Of a stretch of 64,000 nt of DNA, positions 32,600 to 45,915 are shown piece after piece (within the stretch, counting starts at the first letter, position 1; each line of letters starts with the position of its first letter). A program made the position numbers and the translations under genes. The stretch spans positions 3,782,001 through 3,846,000 of the forward strand of contig JAJFZO010000407.1 of NCBI GenBank assembly GCA_021397835.1, given 5' to 3'. The notes below the pieces were generated by a model. That model ran no database searches and had not been told where the DNA came from. It worked only from the letters and a program-made list of their open reading frames with translations. This DNA comes from Moringa oleifera. Lineage: Eukaryota; Streptophyta; Magnoliopsida; Brassicales; Moringaceae.

Positions 32600-35500
32600 A
32601 AATAAATTTTTATTTTATAATTTTTTTAAAATAAACTTTAATCTATCAAATTAAAATTTATTAAAAATTAAAAAATAAAGATTTAAAATTTTTACAATAA
32701 AAACAAACAAAACATTAGGTTACTATCATAAAACAAAATTTTAAATATGAAAAAATATTTTTAAAAAATATCTATATGGCCAAACTTTTCAAAAATTCAT
32801 AAGTTACATTTATGAATTAGGAATCAAAATTTTAAATAAAAATATTCAAATTTAAAATAAATATAGAATTTATTTAGATGGTTTTTTAGGTACTTCAACA
32901 TTTAAAATACTCTTAAGTTTTTACAATCATTTTAAATTAATATACATAAGTAGAATCAATAAATTATAATATATTAAAAAAATACACTTCAGAAATTTTT
33001 TTTTGTGACATTTACACATCTCATGTTCATATATCTGAATGTTAAATTAAATTTCAGAATTTTTTAGGAAAAAAACACTAAACTCAATACATTTAATATA
33101 AATATATTAATTATTGTTAATTAATAAAAAAAATTAAAAGCAAAGTGCTGTGTTTAGTGATACTTACGGTACGACAGCAGCATCGGAGATGTTAGTATGG
33201 GCGATAAGCATTGCTTCGAGCTCTGCAGGAGCAACTTGGAATCCTTTGTACTTAATCAGTTCTTTCAGTCGGTCGACGATGAATAGCTCGTCATCGTCGT
33301 CGATGTAGCCTACATCGCCGGTGTGCAACCACCCATCTTTGTCTATGGTTCTCGCCGTGGATTCTGGGTCGTTAAGGTAACCTGATCAACAACAAATAGA
33401 TTTTGTAAGTGATTAACAATTAATTTATTAAGTAAATTGAAATTATTGAATTGATTTTTATCGATTTTTTAAAGAAATAGATTGACATAGGATAGTATAC
33501 TAAAATAATTTATTTATTTATTTATTTGTTTATTTGTTTGTTACATCAATATAATAAACTAATGTAATACAAAATTAAAAAATCAGAACAAATTAAACAA
33601 ATCATAATCATCCATTTGCCCAAGTCTTCTTTTCATTGAATTAGATAACCATAGCGCATAAATTAGAAATTTCCGGAGATAATTAGGAAATTTGATTTAA
33701 TCATGTCGATAGCCCAAGACCAAAGCGTATGAAATTACTAACATGCACATGCATCTTAACATGTTAAGCAGGAACACATGGGACCCTAATTAATTGATCT
33801 TTGATATCTAGAGGACAATGTTTCTCATTTAGTGATGGAAGGCAATAAAGTACATTAAATACCAAATAAAATTAAAAATCTACTTTATGTAACATTTATA
33901 TACTAGATAATACATAGTGTCCTTCCAATTAAAATTTTCTCAAGTGACCAAATTAAAGCAAGTTAAGTATCAATATTCAATCATTGTTATTAAATTATGA
34001 ATCTTTGACTTTTAAGGAAAATTGGTTTATATTAAATTATTCAGTCTCACACGCAAACTTCACTATATTATCTTATGAATAATAACTTATGAGTCCTATG
34101 ATTAGGTCCGTCTAGGTATAATTAATAAATTTCTTGATAATTCACACTTAGGTCACATGCCTCTGTTACCATGAAGAAAAAATGATTAATTGGTTTAAGA
34201 TCATGACTTAAGACGTTCTCTAATAATATCTATATTTATCCCGTTAAGCCCAAGACATTGATAAATTTGAATTTCGTAAAATAAAGTTCATACCATATAA
34301 TTAAATGAAAAATTAAAATGATAAAAAAGGGAAAGCAATTGAAATCGAACTTAACCTTTCATGATCTGGCTGCCCCGGATGCAAATCTCTCCGGAGTGAT
34401 TCCGGGGGAGGGAGGAGCCGGTTTCCGGATCTACGATCTTCATCTCGGCGTTTCTGAGGACGGTGCCGCACGCACCGGATTTAATTGGGAAGGGTTCCTT
34501 TGCAAATGCCAAGCACATAGACAGCACTGGTCCGGCCTCTGTCATGCCATAGCCCTACCAAGAACGGCAACGCGTTTAATAATTTTGCTAATACAGTTTT
34601 TGGTTATGAGAACAGGTAGTTTTGGTAGCTGACAGAGACCATACCCAATTTGTTGGGTAACATTAATGGGTCGTTAATGCTCGTGGCCCACTTGGGAAAA
34701 ATGTTCACGAATCAAATAAATTCGAGAAAGTAACATAAACGAAATTATCGTTTTTTTTTTTTTTGGAAGAGAGAGAGAATGGGATGATGTACCTGGCCAA
34801 GCTTGGCCTTAGGGAGCTTAGTCCTAACAGCGTCCTCGAGCTCCTTTCCCATGGGTGCAGCACCGGACATGACCATCCTTATCGACGAGAGGTCGTACTT
34901 GTCGACGTCTGGGCTCTTGGCGATGGCCAAAACGATGGGTGGCACGAATGGAGCGATAGTCACCTTGTGCTTTTGGACGAGTTCTAGTAATGTTACTATC
35001 TCGAACTTCTTCATTATGAGAATGGCTGCCCCGACTCTCAGGGAGCAGAGAAGAGCGGCGTTTAGGGCGTATATGTGGAAGAGTGGGAGAACGCAGAGAA
35101 TGACGTCCTTCTCGTGGAAGTACAGGTTCGGGTTCTCTCCGTCGACTTGTTGTGCAACGCTGGTTATGAGTCCCTTGTGGGTCAACATGACCCCTTTGGG
35201 CAACCCGGTTGTGCCGGAGGAGTAAGGGAGAGCTACAACGTCGTCTGGGTTGATTTTGACTGCTGGAATCTCGTTCTCGTCTGCCTGAGTCAACTCGGAG
35301 AAATGTAAACAATCCTCCGGCGGTGCGTCGACGGTCACGACCTTTATTCCGGCTTCCTTAGCGAAATCCTTCACTTTGTCCACGTAGACGGATTGGGTTA
35401 TGATCAGTTTCGTCTTCGATGCCGTCCCCTGCTTAGCCACCTCCGCCGGTGTATAAAAAGGGTTTGCAGTGGTGCTGATGGCTCCTCGAAACGATGCGCC

Positions 35501-35788
35501 GAGGAAGGCGAAGACGAACTCCGGTGAGTTCTGGAGCAAAAGCATGATCACATCTCCTTGTTCGACGCCCAACTTGTTGAGCCCGGAGGCAACCTTTCTG
35601 GCAGTGAGCTCCACATCGGCGTAGCTGTATATCTTGCCGTCAGGACCATTGATCAAGCAGGGACGGTCTTTGAACTGAGAAATGTTTTCGAAGCAGTACG
35701 TGTGAAGAGGGAGGTGGTTCGGAATGTAGATATCAGGAAGCTTGGACCGGAAAATAAACTCATCAAGGTTATCCCGTTTTGCCTCCAT
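32069..35788 (-). CDS. 4CL: 4-coumarate:CoA ligase, class I (lignin type)
   Basis: Five exons on the minus strand: 35788-34793, 34554-34356, 33381-33168, 32384-32282 and 32188-32069. They join in frame to 543 residues, the usual 4CL length. The AMP-binding signature [11 protein letters not shown] is at 190-200, box II GEICIRG at 387-393, YGMTEAGPV at 334-342, and the catalytic lysine in [10 protein letters not shown] is Lys527. The enzyme activates 4-coumarate and related acids to CoA esters at the entry of lignin and flavonoid synthesis, in the cytosol. Motifs such as [11 protein letters not shown] and GEVPVAFVV fit true 4CL rather than 4CL-like peroxisomal proteins, and there is no C-terminal SKL. 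Wording is closer to 4CL1/4CL2 than to 4CL3. Intron 3 has a (CT)18 tract and AT-rich DNA. Confidence 0.96.
32562..32597. repeat. (CT)18 microsatellite in 4CL intron 3
   Basis: Eighteen uninterrupted CT units inside the intron between 32385 and 33167. Confidence 0.95.
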
Positions 35789-35852
35789 TGATGAAAACAG
35801 AGAAAGAGTCAAGAGAGAGCAGCAAAAAGAGAGACAAGGCACTTGCTTCCCT

Positions 35853-35859
35853 GGTTGGT
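35853..35859 (-). promoter_or_regulatory. AC-II element in the 4CL leader/promoter
   Basis: ACCAACC on the minus strand, the MYB-binding AC element typical of phenylpropanoid genes. It lies between the candidate TATA box and the start codon, 65 bases from the ATG. Confidence 0.55.
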
Positions 35860-35876
35860 TTAAGATTTGGTTGAAG

Positions 35877-35884
35877 TTAATATA
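35877..35884 (-). promoter_or_regulatory. Candidate TATA box of 4CL
   Basis: TATATTAA on the minus strand, 89 bases upstream of the start codon. A second partial AC motif (CACCTAC) lies just upstream of it. Confidence 0.45.
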
Positions 35885-35985
35885 CAAGTAGGTGACGGTA
35901 GAGAGGAACTGGTGAAGGGGCGTTGATGAATTCTTTGAGGCCGCAACTCCACCGGTTTTTTTAACAACGTCCAATGAAAATATGA

Positions 35986-36119
35986 CACGTGAAGATTTCA
36001 TGGCCCACATAGAGGATTAGAAGTTGGTGAAGGGTATTTTAGAGAGGACGGTGACAAAATGTGTGGAAGGTCCGTGGACAACACGTTTGACTGGAAGGCC
36101 CATAAGAATATGCCACGTG
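35986..36119 (-). promoter_or_regulatory. Two G-boxes in a repeated 4CL promoter module
   Basis: CACGTG occurs at 35986-35991 and 36114-36119. Each lies in a related phrase: AATATGACACGTGAAGATTT on the + strand near 35979 and AATATGCCACGTGGAAATTC near 36107. Confidence 0.5.
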
Positions 36120-36753
36120 GAAATTCATCTAACATAAGCTGCAGCTGTTTCTTGAGAGACTGAGGCTCGCGCCCAACAGAATGGCCCACAACATAAAAAT
36201 CTATAAAATATTATAAAAATCCAAAAATAAAATAAGATTATATACTCAACACTTATTAATGGAAAAAAATGATAATAACAATACAAAAAATAAATAAAAA
36301 TTATAGTCATTAATTTTTATTAAGTTTTGTGGCATCATTTGTTGTTGTTCTATGTCGAGCTTGTAATTTCCCAAGCATTGTCTCTTTTATTAATATAAAA
36401 TAAGGTTAATTAAATTGAAACAATACTATATAATATATGTGTGCATGAATATTAATAAGGTTGATCGAGCTATGGATTGTTGAATGATTTGGAGTTGTTC
36501 CACGGAGATTAGAAAATGAAGGGACTAAGTCAACCATATGAAGAAGTCCATGGTTAGCGGGATCACCGTGTCACACAAATGTGAAGCATTGACTATGTAC
36601 ACTCTCATAAATAAAGCACTAATTAAGTTTAATAATTATTAGAGATTGACTTGAACAAGCAAGTAAAATGAAAGATTTTGAATATGATTTAGTAAAAGCT
36701 AAAAAATGGGAGCATGTTTTGTTTTATTTCATAATGAAATTATTTTTTGTCAC

Positions 36754-36949
36754 GTGATAGATTTTTTAGAGTGAATATTAAAAAATCATTAAATTAAATT
36801 TATTTTTTATTTTTTATTATATAAAATAAATTAATTATATATTTGGTATTGTGATAGATTTTTTAGAGTAAATGTTAAAAATAATTAATTCAAATTTATT
36901 TTTATTTAAATTTCATTATATAAAATAAATCAGTTATATATTTGATATT
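36754..36949. repeat. Tandem duplication of a 97-99 bp AT-rich unit
   Basis: Unit 1 is 36754-36850, unit 2 is 36851-36949. Both begin GTGATAGATTTTTTAGAGT and both contain ATTATATAAAATAAAT followed by TATATATTTG.TATT. Confidence 0.85.
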
Positions 36950-39539
36950 TCATTTAACTTGAATGATTGTAAAAAAAAAATAAATATTTTTATTATTAAA
37001 ATATTTTTTAAAAAATTAAATAAAAAGCTATTTGCCATAATTGGCTTTAAAATTTTTTATTTTCTTAAAAATGTTCAAAATTGATAACTTAGTTGTTTTC
37101 AACTTTTTTTTTTTTTGTTTTGTGAAGGCAATACTATCTTTAAAAAAATCGGTCAAGATAAAAAAAATTAAAATAATTATAAAATAACAAATATAAAAAA
37201 AAAATTTTTGATTTTTTTATTCTTATCAAGCACACTCTAATATATTATTTTTTATTTTTTAATAAATTAAACTGTTGTCATTTAATTTCTTCTTAGTTGA
37301 TAAATATTTGATCAAACACAGTAAATGAATTAATATCACAATAAATATTAATTATACAATAACATAAAAGGTTTCTTTAAATTCAAAATCAGTGGTTATG
37401 TTGAGTCAAATTTTTTCAATTTTTAATAATTTTTACTTCCCAAATTATTTTGTTGTTCCTTATTTTTTGTGACAGTTGAAGATAAAAATAATATTTTTTA
37501 ATACTAACAAATTTTATTTTTGTGATATTATCTTAAATACTTTCATATTTGTAAATTTAAGTGAAAATTTGTTTTATAAGAATTTAAATAATATTTAAAT
37601 TAAAAAATTAAAACATCATATATACAATTAATTTTGTCAGTATTTCGAATGTAAAACATAAAAACATATATAATTCAACATCTCTTCTTTGATATTTACT
37701 CATGTTCCCAAAATTAATTTTTTTACAAAAAAAAAAAATCATCGAGGATTTTAAAATGTGTGAACACATTTACTAGAGAGCCGAAGTTTTATACATTGAT
37801 TAATAAAAGCAACTATTGAATATGTGGATTCTATTGCGCTAGTTTAATTTGGACATTACCGTGCTGTCCATTATCATGGTTAATTAATAAGATGGTCAAG
37901 TCTTAATACATTTTATTTATAATAATTAGATCAATAAATTTTACTTTTAAGCACTGATATTTTTTAACAAGTTGCATGTAAGCAGAGATAACCCGTTTTA
38001 CTGGGTAAACTCTTTGTTTTTTCTTTTTTTTTTTTTTAAGTCAAACTGATTTTGTCAATTCAGGTAATAATCCAACGGTTATTATGAATACTATTACATC
38101 ACGTGAAAATTGACTTTAGAGTAACAAAGAATTTGAGTTTTGAAGTTAAATTATAAATTGAAACCAATCCAATTTTTTTATCAGGAAAATTAAAAAAAAA
38201 GAAGAAAGAGTTTAAACAGAGAGATTTTGTTCCGTAAAATTTTGGGCTTATAATAATAAGTTATAACTACGAGATTTAACTGTATTTTTGGACCATTGAT
38301 TTCAACAATTAATTAATTAAAAAATAAAAAAGAAATTGGTGTTGTTAGAGTTGGTATGACCGCCAAATGAAAGAGGGTTAAGTGAGGAACAAAGCCAAAT
38401 GAAAATTAGGTGAGCCTACCCAATTCTCAACTTATATGCAAACCAACCAATAGTTTTAAGTTAACAACAAAGAGATTGGACACCTAAATAGATCCAATGG
38501 ACAGGATTTTTTACTTATTTTTTAACAATAAAAAATATTTTCTTATTTATATCAATAAAATAAAATAAAATTATATAAAACAAAAGTTATATAAAATCAA
38601 TTTTGATGCTCAGATCATTTTGCCAATCAAATCATTAGCTTCAAAAAATGATAAATCTAATTATAATATATTAATTTTTAAAGTTAATTTTTAATATAAA
38701 TATTTCTATAAAATTAAAAATATTTTTATTATTAAAATGTTTCAAAGATGATTTGAATAAATTATTCACCCAATCAATCACGGGTTCATTGCTCAAATTT
38801 AAACAATTTTATACTTAATATCTATTTTTATGATTTTTAAAAAATTAAAAATATATTCTCAATACTTACATTAGATTGAATATTTCATAATAATAAATAA
38901 ACATCAAGTTTTTTATTTTATTATTTATATTAATAAAATAAATAATTTATTTGATTTACTTATCACATATTAATATTTTTTAAAAAAATAAATATATTAA
39001 ATTAGCACAATCCTTTCCGAATTGAATATTAATTTATGGGAGTAGCTGACCTTCTGTTTTGATCCTTTTATTGATTTATTCTTAAAAAAAAAAAAAAAGG
39101 TGTTAAGTTACGTTGAATGTTAAGGGGGTTGGGATTCTATACCTAACTTTTCGGCACACTTCAGGATCACTGTCACTCTTTTTAAAGCAATTTACCATTT
39201 TTAGTGCCGGGAGACACGTGTGGGCAGTAGAAGCGTGAGGCCTTTTTTAAGCAAACCAATCTCTATAAAGGCCAAATTAATAAATTCTTCACAACCCATG
39301 GGCCTTTATATGTCCCTATCGAGTGCCTCAGCTCTTGCAAGGGCCAGCGTGGACCCACCTAGTTCACACCCATGTGGAGATAATACCCATAAAAATATTA
39401 ACATTTTTAATTCGCGAAATGAAACGATTGTTTTATGAAAATAAAAAATAATTATTACAATGTTCACGTAAATTATAATAGAAATTAGTATTAATGTCTT
39501 TGATTAATCAAAAGATGATGTAAGAAAGTGGTTGAAATA

Positions 39540-40140
39540 AATTTAAAAGATGAATGTACCTTTTAATAAAATTAATTTTAATTTAATTAATATTTTTAAA
39601 TTAAAATTTGGATAAAAGTTATATAATAGCTTAATATTTACCTTATATTATCAATCAAATATTTATCTTTAAAAAGTAATAAATTAAATTTTAATCTATT
39701 AATTTCGTTTAAATGAGATCTTAACTCAAACGTTTATAAGAAAATAATATTTTTCAGTATCAAATATCTCAAAAATAACTCAATTGAATTTTTTTACGCT
39801 ATTTGATGTTCAATTCTCAAATTTGAATAATTTTTATGTAAGATCTATATTTTTTACAAATTTTTTAAAAATTTTAATATATATTTTTAGTATTCATAAA
39901 ATTTTGAAACTTTTTTTTATAGTAGATTGAATATTTTTTAATATTTCTTAAAAACTTAGTGTCAAAAATTATTGTATGAGATTTTTAATTTTAATTTTTC
40001 AATTTTTAATTTTTTAACACTGTTTAATTTAATCTAAATTGAAAAATTAATGTTGAATTTGTTTCTTTTTAAATATGAGTATTTAGTTATTAATATGAAG
40101 GAAACATCATGATTTTATGAAATATTTAGTATTAATTTTT
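39540..40140. repeat. AT-rich dispersed repeat, copy B
   Basis: Resembles 20960-21900 in order and orientation, with diverged sequence. Confidence 0.45.
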
Positions 40141-42108
40141 TATGAAAATAATATTAATTAATTAATATTTTATAACTATAATTGATGATAAAAAATAATA
40201 ATATTATTAGCTAACTATTTAATAATTTTTTTATTTTAAAATATTAATATTATAAAAATATTAATATTAATTGATATTTTAATAATTATTTTTTATTATA
40301 AATGTTTTTCTTAGAATAAAAAGTAAGTTTATAAATAGTAATTTAACAATTTTTTCAATGACACGTTAAAAATAGAAAAAAAAATGATTATTTCTTATTG
40401 TTGGTTGTGAAATAGCTCTGTTATTTCTAATGTTGGAGAAATAAAAGTCCATCGAATAATAGTAATTCTTTAATAAAAATAAATTAAATATATAAAAAAG
40501 TGATTCCATCCGTAACAAAATAAAAATTAAATCTCTATTTCTAGGAACCAAAGGAATTGTACAATGATTATATCTAAAAAACTAATTATTGAATTAAAGA
40601 ACTTTAAAGATTTATAATATCCACTCAAAAAATTATATTTTAAAATAAAATAAATTCCTATACCAATCATAAAATACAATATTCTCTCTCTTATCAATTA
40701 ATAAAAATATTAACACAATTACATTACAAAAATGTATTGTTAAAGTAAATCGTCCAAAAACCTTAATAATCCATTAAAAAAAAACCTATACTTCTTTGAT
40801 TAAATATTATATTTAATTACTACAACTGTGACATGCCCTCAGCCATTGTGGATGTTAATCCTCACACTTAGAACTGTGAAGCTTAATGGGTTAGGCCCAT
40901 GAGGTCTAATCCTGCCATAAAAAGGCCTAAATCTTATATTACTGTTTCTAAGTTGACAATTTATTATTCTCTGTATGAAAATTGGTAAACGCCAATGATT
41001 TTTGGCACCAAAATGACACCCGAAATGGCTGCAAAGACTTCCTTATAAATCAAATGCCTTCAAAACATGATCGGCAACTATACCCACCAATTATAATATT
41101 TAATGCCATTTCGGAAGTTGGACCGATTCAATGGAGCTGCCTATGTGACCAAGTCAGGCAATTACTTATGGGATTCTCCTCCCTCTCAGATCATAATGCC
41201 ATGATCATTAGTGTCTAATTCAACAATTTAAAATACATAATTAAGTCAGTAATTAATTAATTTGATTTCATCGTATCTAGACATGATAACACAAAGTGAA
41301 GGTTCCAACTGTCCCCAGAGGGGGCTGAAACACTCTTGACCTTTTCCATATCTACATATCATTAAGTTTCCCTCATTTTTCCAACGTACTTTCTAGTAAC
41401 TTTCTGATTTTCTTTATTGTGAAGTCATACTTATAGTTCATTGTAATAAGTTTGACTGACACAGATGCTAAAGACAATCTTAACTTTGCAAATTTAGATT
41501 TTCTGACATGTAAAATATGTCCTTTATTTTTTTAATAAATTAATAAAATCAAAAGCACTTGCTAGATAAATTAATTAGGATTTTTGTTTAATTTACTTTA
41601 TACTAATTTTTAAATAAAGAATAAAATAATAATTTTATAATTTAATATATTATGGATAAAGATTTTGATTCTTGATAAATATATTATAAAAGTCTTAAAA
41701 GGGGGACTAACATGATATTATGGATATAGATGAATAATATTTGCGTATAAAATAATGTCCTAATTTATTATAAGTTTAAAAGATTGAAAATACTGCTTGG
41801 GACAATATTTTAATTATTAATAATTGCATAGAATAAAATAAAATTTCATAGATAACCTTATCGACTAAGAAAATGATTATAGAATGGATCAAACTTTCTG
41901 TCTAGCTGTAAAAAGATGAAAGCAAATGGACTTTCCCGGCGACAGTTTACTCCCGACAATATTAAAATTCAAACATTCCAACTTAGCTGTCATGTCCGAA
42001 CACGGTAATGCTGTTCAATACGGCATCGTTGGCCCTCACAACTTGCACAGCAAGTTCGGATTTGCCGAAAGAAGACATATCCATGGCTGCTGTCTGCTGT
42101 CTGCTGTG

Positions 42109-42116
42109 TATAAATA
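42109..42116 (+). promoter_or_regulatory. TATA box of the DUF761 gene
   Basis: TATAAATA, 139 bases before the start codon, in a sharp change from AT-rich spacer to more balanced sequence. Confidence 0.7.
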
Positions 42117-42247
42117 TTACTTAAACCCCACTTGAACCCATTTGAATCACTGCTCTCGTCGTTATCATACTCTTTCGTCACAGGAATTTCTTAGATTTCT
42201 CGATCTTGTCAACTTTGTGCTATTTCTTCTGATCAGTTTCTGCAAAA

Positions 42248-42613
42248 ATGGCTGGGGAGAAGTGGACTTTGCTGGGTCGTCTGAGAAGGGCGGTGAAGAA
42301 GGTGAAGTTCTTGTTGAACTTCAATGTCAACCGGTGGCGTCTGGCTCCCATGATGGGAGATTCTCCTAGCAGGCGGCGGCTGAGCTTCAACGATAGGCCG
42401 GGCTTGAGGGCGTGCACTGACGACACTGATTCGGATGATTCTGGCTCGTCGAGAGGACTCTACAGGAACTCGAGCTACGTCTCCGAAGACGATATCGACA
42501 AGAAGGCTGAGATGTTCATCGCTAATTTCTACAGGCAGCTTCGGATCGAGAGGCAGATCTCTCTCGACCTCAGGTATTGTCAGGGAAATAGCTTGGAGTA
42601 CACGTCTCCCTGA
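42248..42613 (+). CDS. DUF761 (cotton fibre protein-like) small protein
   Basis: Single exon, 121 residues, starting MAGEKWTLLGRLRRAVKKVK. The N terminus is basic and amphipathic, the middle is Ser/Asp-rich (TDDTDSDDSGSS), and the C-terminal part (about residues 80-117, DDIDKKAEMFIANFYRQLR) matches the DUF761 motif, a short helix with an FI..FY..LR pattern found in many plant proteins of unknown function. No signal peptide or membrane span. Base composition and codon use stand out clearly from the AT-rich surroundings, and a TATA box lies at the expected distance. The position between ZFP2 and GT31 matches a cotton fibre-like gene I recall in the Arabidopsis block. Function unknown. Confidence 0.85.
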   Translation: MAGEKWTLLGRLRRAVKKVKFLLNFNVNRWRLAPMMGDSPSRRRLSFNDRPGLRACTDDTDSDDSGSSRGLYRNSSYVSEDDIDKKAEMFIANFYRQLRIERQISLDLRYCQGNSLEYTSP

Positions 42614-45600
42614 TCGTCTTTGGTCCAGATGATAAACAGATATGAAGCTTGTTGTCAGAAGTTCTGTTTGGTAAACAAGAAAATTCTTAAAAGGCTCGCT
42701 TTTTGGTGGAGTTCTTCTGATGGGTAGCCAGAGTTTTATGAGAGGTTTCCCATTGCAAATTTTATCCTGCAAGGATTTGTTTGGTCGCCGAGAATCTACA
42801 TCGGAAAATATCTAAGAAGATGTTGACTTTGAGCAATCATACACCCAAAATTATTCGATTTGTGTGAAAAAATTTTCATTTTGTGTTCTTGGTTTCCTGA
42901 ATTATTTCTATTTCCCCCATAATTATGATAAAGTCAAGTGTGTCGGGTTATTGAACTCCTCCATGTACAGAATATTCTTCTGTTCTTAATTTAATTTTAT
43001 GTTTCTCTTTATATGTTTATTAATGTTGCAGCCACATATAATAAACAGCGTAACTAATTACACAGCTAATTAGTGTTTAATATATGGCATTAGGGATCTC
43101 CCTAATGAAGTCCTCCAACCTTTTGTTTGTTCTTTTGGTATTATTTGGTCATCTTATATATATCTTATAAAATCTTCATCAACAATTAAAATTTATAATT
43201 TTTTTTAATTGTATCTACCATATTATTTAACTACAAAATTCTATATGATATCAGTGATTCAACTCTCTTGATTCATGACACAATCACTTTACTGTAACAC
43301 ATTTATCAATACCTAAGATCCACATATTTTTATAACAAATCAAGATATTCTATTAATATAATTTTGGCTGGATGTTCAAAAATTGAAAGATTTTTTTAAT
43401 TTATTATATTAATTAATTACTTAATTAAATAAAATAACTGTTTATTCTATTAAGTTATCATGTATTTATTTCAAAACAGATAATTCGGATTTTTAGCATC
43501 ATAATGGGTGTTGTCCATAGTTTTAGAGCTTCAATGAATAGGACAAATCTTACATCTATTACAAATTTATCCTTAATTCAGAGTCAACTTTATGATACTC
43601 TAAAAACACATATAACTTCCTCCATTTTTTCAATATTAGTTTTGAAAATAATATAAAAATTAATAAAAATCAAATTAATGTAAAACATTGATCTCTTTAA
43701 AATAGACAATACAAAAAAATTGACACAAAATAATACCGCTATTTTTTGCTATGCACAAACTCAATTTGTACACGAATAAAGAACAATAGCTCACTGATTT
43801 GTCTCATACTAAAACTTATATGACCATCAGTTTAATCACGGTATTCTTATTATTAATGAAGGTGAAGAAAAATTGCATTTTCCAATTAAGCGGCTGGCAC
43901 CATGCAATTATTTTGATATTAAGCTCGTTAATTTCAAGTTTACTGCATGCTTATATTTAATTCAACTTTGAATTTTTTTTTAAAAAAGAAAAAAGTAAAA
44001 ATCGACTCGGATGGCAACCTTGGACCTCCACGCATCCTGCGTTTCTTGCATGACAGGAACCGAAGTAAGAGACGTGCTCCATAATTAAACCTACAATACA
44101 TGTGCTGAATGTGAAACATGAAATTAACTTGCAAAACCGTGAAAAGTACTTGCGGATTTGATAGGCTTAATTTTCTCGGGAGACAAAAGGGTAAGTTGTT
44201 CTTTTCCCTAGGTTCTCCATGTGATCCCCCTTAAATTTCGAACCCTTATTCCGCCTTTAATTATTATATTCCATGTCAGTTTTAAATCTGCAATGTTAAA
44301 ATAATAATAATAATTTATTAATTAATTATCTAATTAATATAAAAAAGTAAAAAATCCATTAATTAATAGTCTAATTAGTCCGTTCTACTGAAAATCATAC
44401 AAACATTTTATTTAAGTGTGTTTATTTATCTATCATCAAAATCAACAATAAATTGCCTGGATGTATACCAAAATAAGCAAAAATCAAATTTAAAAACACT
44501 CGAATGAATCCTATTTATATGTTTAATTATAAAATTTCTTTTTTGATCTTTAATTAGATATATATTATTAAAATTATATTCATATAAAAATATTTAAAAA
44601 GAAAATTAAATAATATTTTTAAAAATAGTTAATAATTTTTTTAAAATAATGAATTTATATCAATCACAAACATAATTATATGTAAGTGATAATTATGTGC
44701 AATCATTTATCAATAAATTTTTGAGTCATAAAGATTAAATAAGTTATAATTGATAATCATAAAATAAAATATTTTTAATTTTTTCTTTTTTCTTTATATA
44801 AATATTTTTAAAAAATCAAAATATAATAATAATTTTTTAAAAAAGCTTAAAAATTGCCATTCTTATTCGTTTCCTTTAAATTTAAGTGAAAATCACGTAA
44901 TTTTACTTATATTTGATGATAAAAATAAATAGATAAATTATGATTTTTATTTACGATTCTTCTCTTTAAATTAGTAAACACATTATTACTTTAATTTTTG
45001 ATCACTTAAGTATATAATTGATTATAATAATTATCATTTTTAACTGAATATAATCATATATTGATATGAGTTTATTGGACTCGATGATTTAACAAAAGAT
45101 ATTTATTTTTAATATTGATTAATATTGTAATTTATTAAAATATTTTTATACTTTTTTATTAAAAAAATCAACCACTCAAGTTAACTGAGCACCTTTATTT
45201 TTTTCCTTCCCCATGATTTTATCAATTTTATATAATTCAGCCTTTTTATAGTAAACATGGGATGAAATTGATTTAAAATTAAATCAATTAAAAGCTACTA
45301 ATTTTCTAAATCCACACACATTTAGAATCTTTCCATTATTTTCTTGGATCACAATATGTAATAAATAGCTTTTAGATACCCAATAAATATTTTTGGGGAG
45401 GGTCAATGGAATTGCTTCAAATTCAAGCTTGGTAAGCTTACAGGTAACATGAAGGCCTTCAAGCCTGCCATGTTCATGCAAATATACCTAATCACGAAAA
45501 GTTGACCATGTCACTTTGGCAACACTCAAGCAACGACCACATTGACTTGCACCCAAAGTTAGGCCTAACCCCACCCCCCGTCCATAAATTTATCATTAGT

Positions 45601-45915
45601 TCTTAATTTACCATATACTAATTCACATATAATATATTTGTGTGACACAATTAAAAAATTAATTTACCATCTTAATTAATAGTCCATGTATCAAGGTATT
45701 AAATCTTGTACCAATTCACGTCATGCTTTTTTCTCGTTGCCTTTCTTCAACTATGCAAAGTCAAATTGGTAGTCTGAAATGCACGAAAGTGACAACTAGT
45801 GCGTTGCATCTAAGAAACTTTAGATTTTATAATTTATTAAATCTTACTTTAGATCCAAATTAATACCTCTCCTCACATATACTTCTGCTCATCTCTATGC
45901 TTCCGCCGTTTAACG
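42614..45915. other. AT-rich spacer between DUF761 and GT31 genes
   Basis: 3' UTR of the DUF761 gene, then AT-rich non-coding DNA with no recognisable element, then the GT31 promoter. Confidence 0.45.

Larger units (their letters stand above)
36200..42108. other. Long AT-rich intergenic block between 4CL and DUF761 gene
   Basis: No gene found over about 5.9 kb. It includes a tandem duplication (36754-36949), an AT-rich dispersed repeat (39540-40140) and short unsupported frames such as 40982-41218. The last 250 bases are the promoter of the DUF761 gene. Confidence 0.5.

Noticed and set aside
34824..35312. 162-codon minus-strand frame and several + strand frames over 4CL exon 1
   Set aside because: Shadows of the real 4CL frame in a GC-richer exon.
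39220..39438. 72-codon frame in AT-rich spacer
   Set aside because: No recognisable product and no splice or promoter context.
40982..41218. 78-codon frame in the 4CL-DUF761 spacer
   Set aside because: Composition is less AT-rich than its surroundings, but no family or promoter signal supports it.
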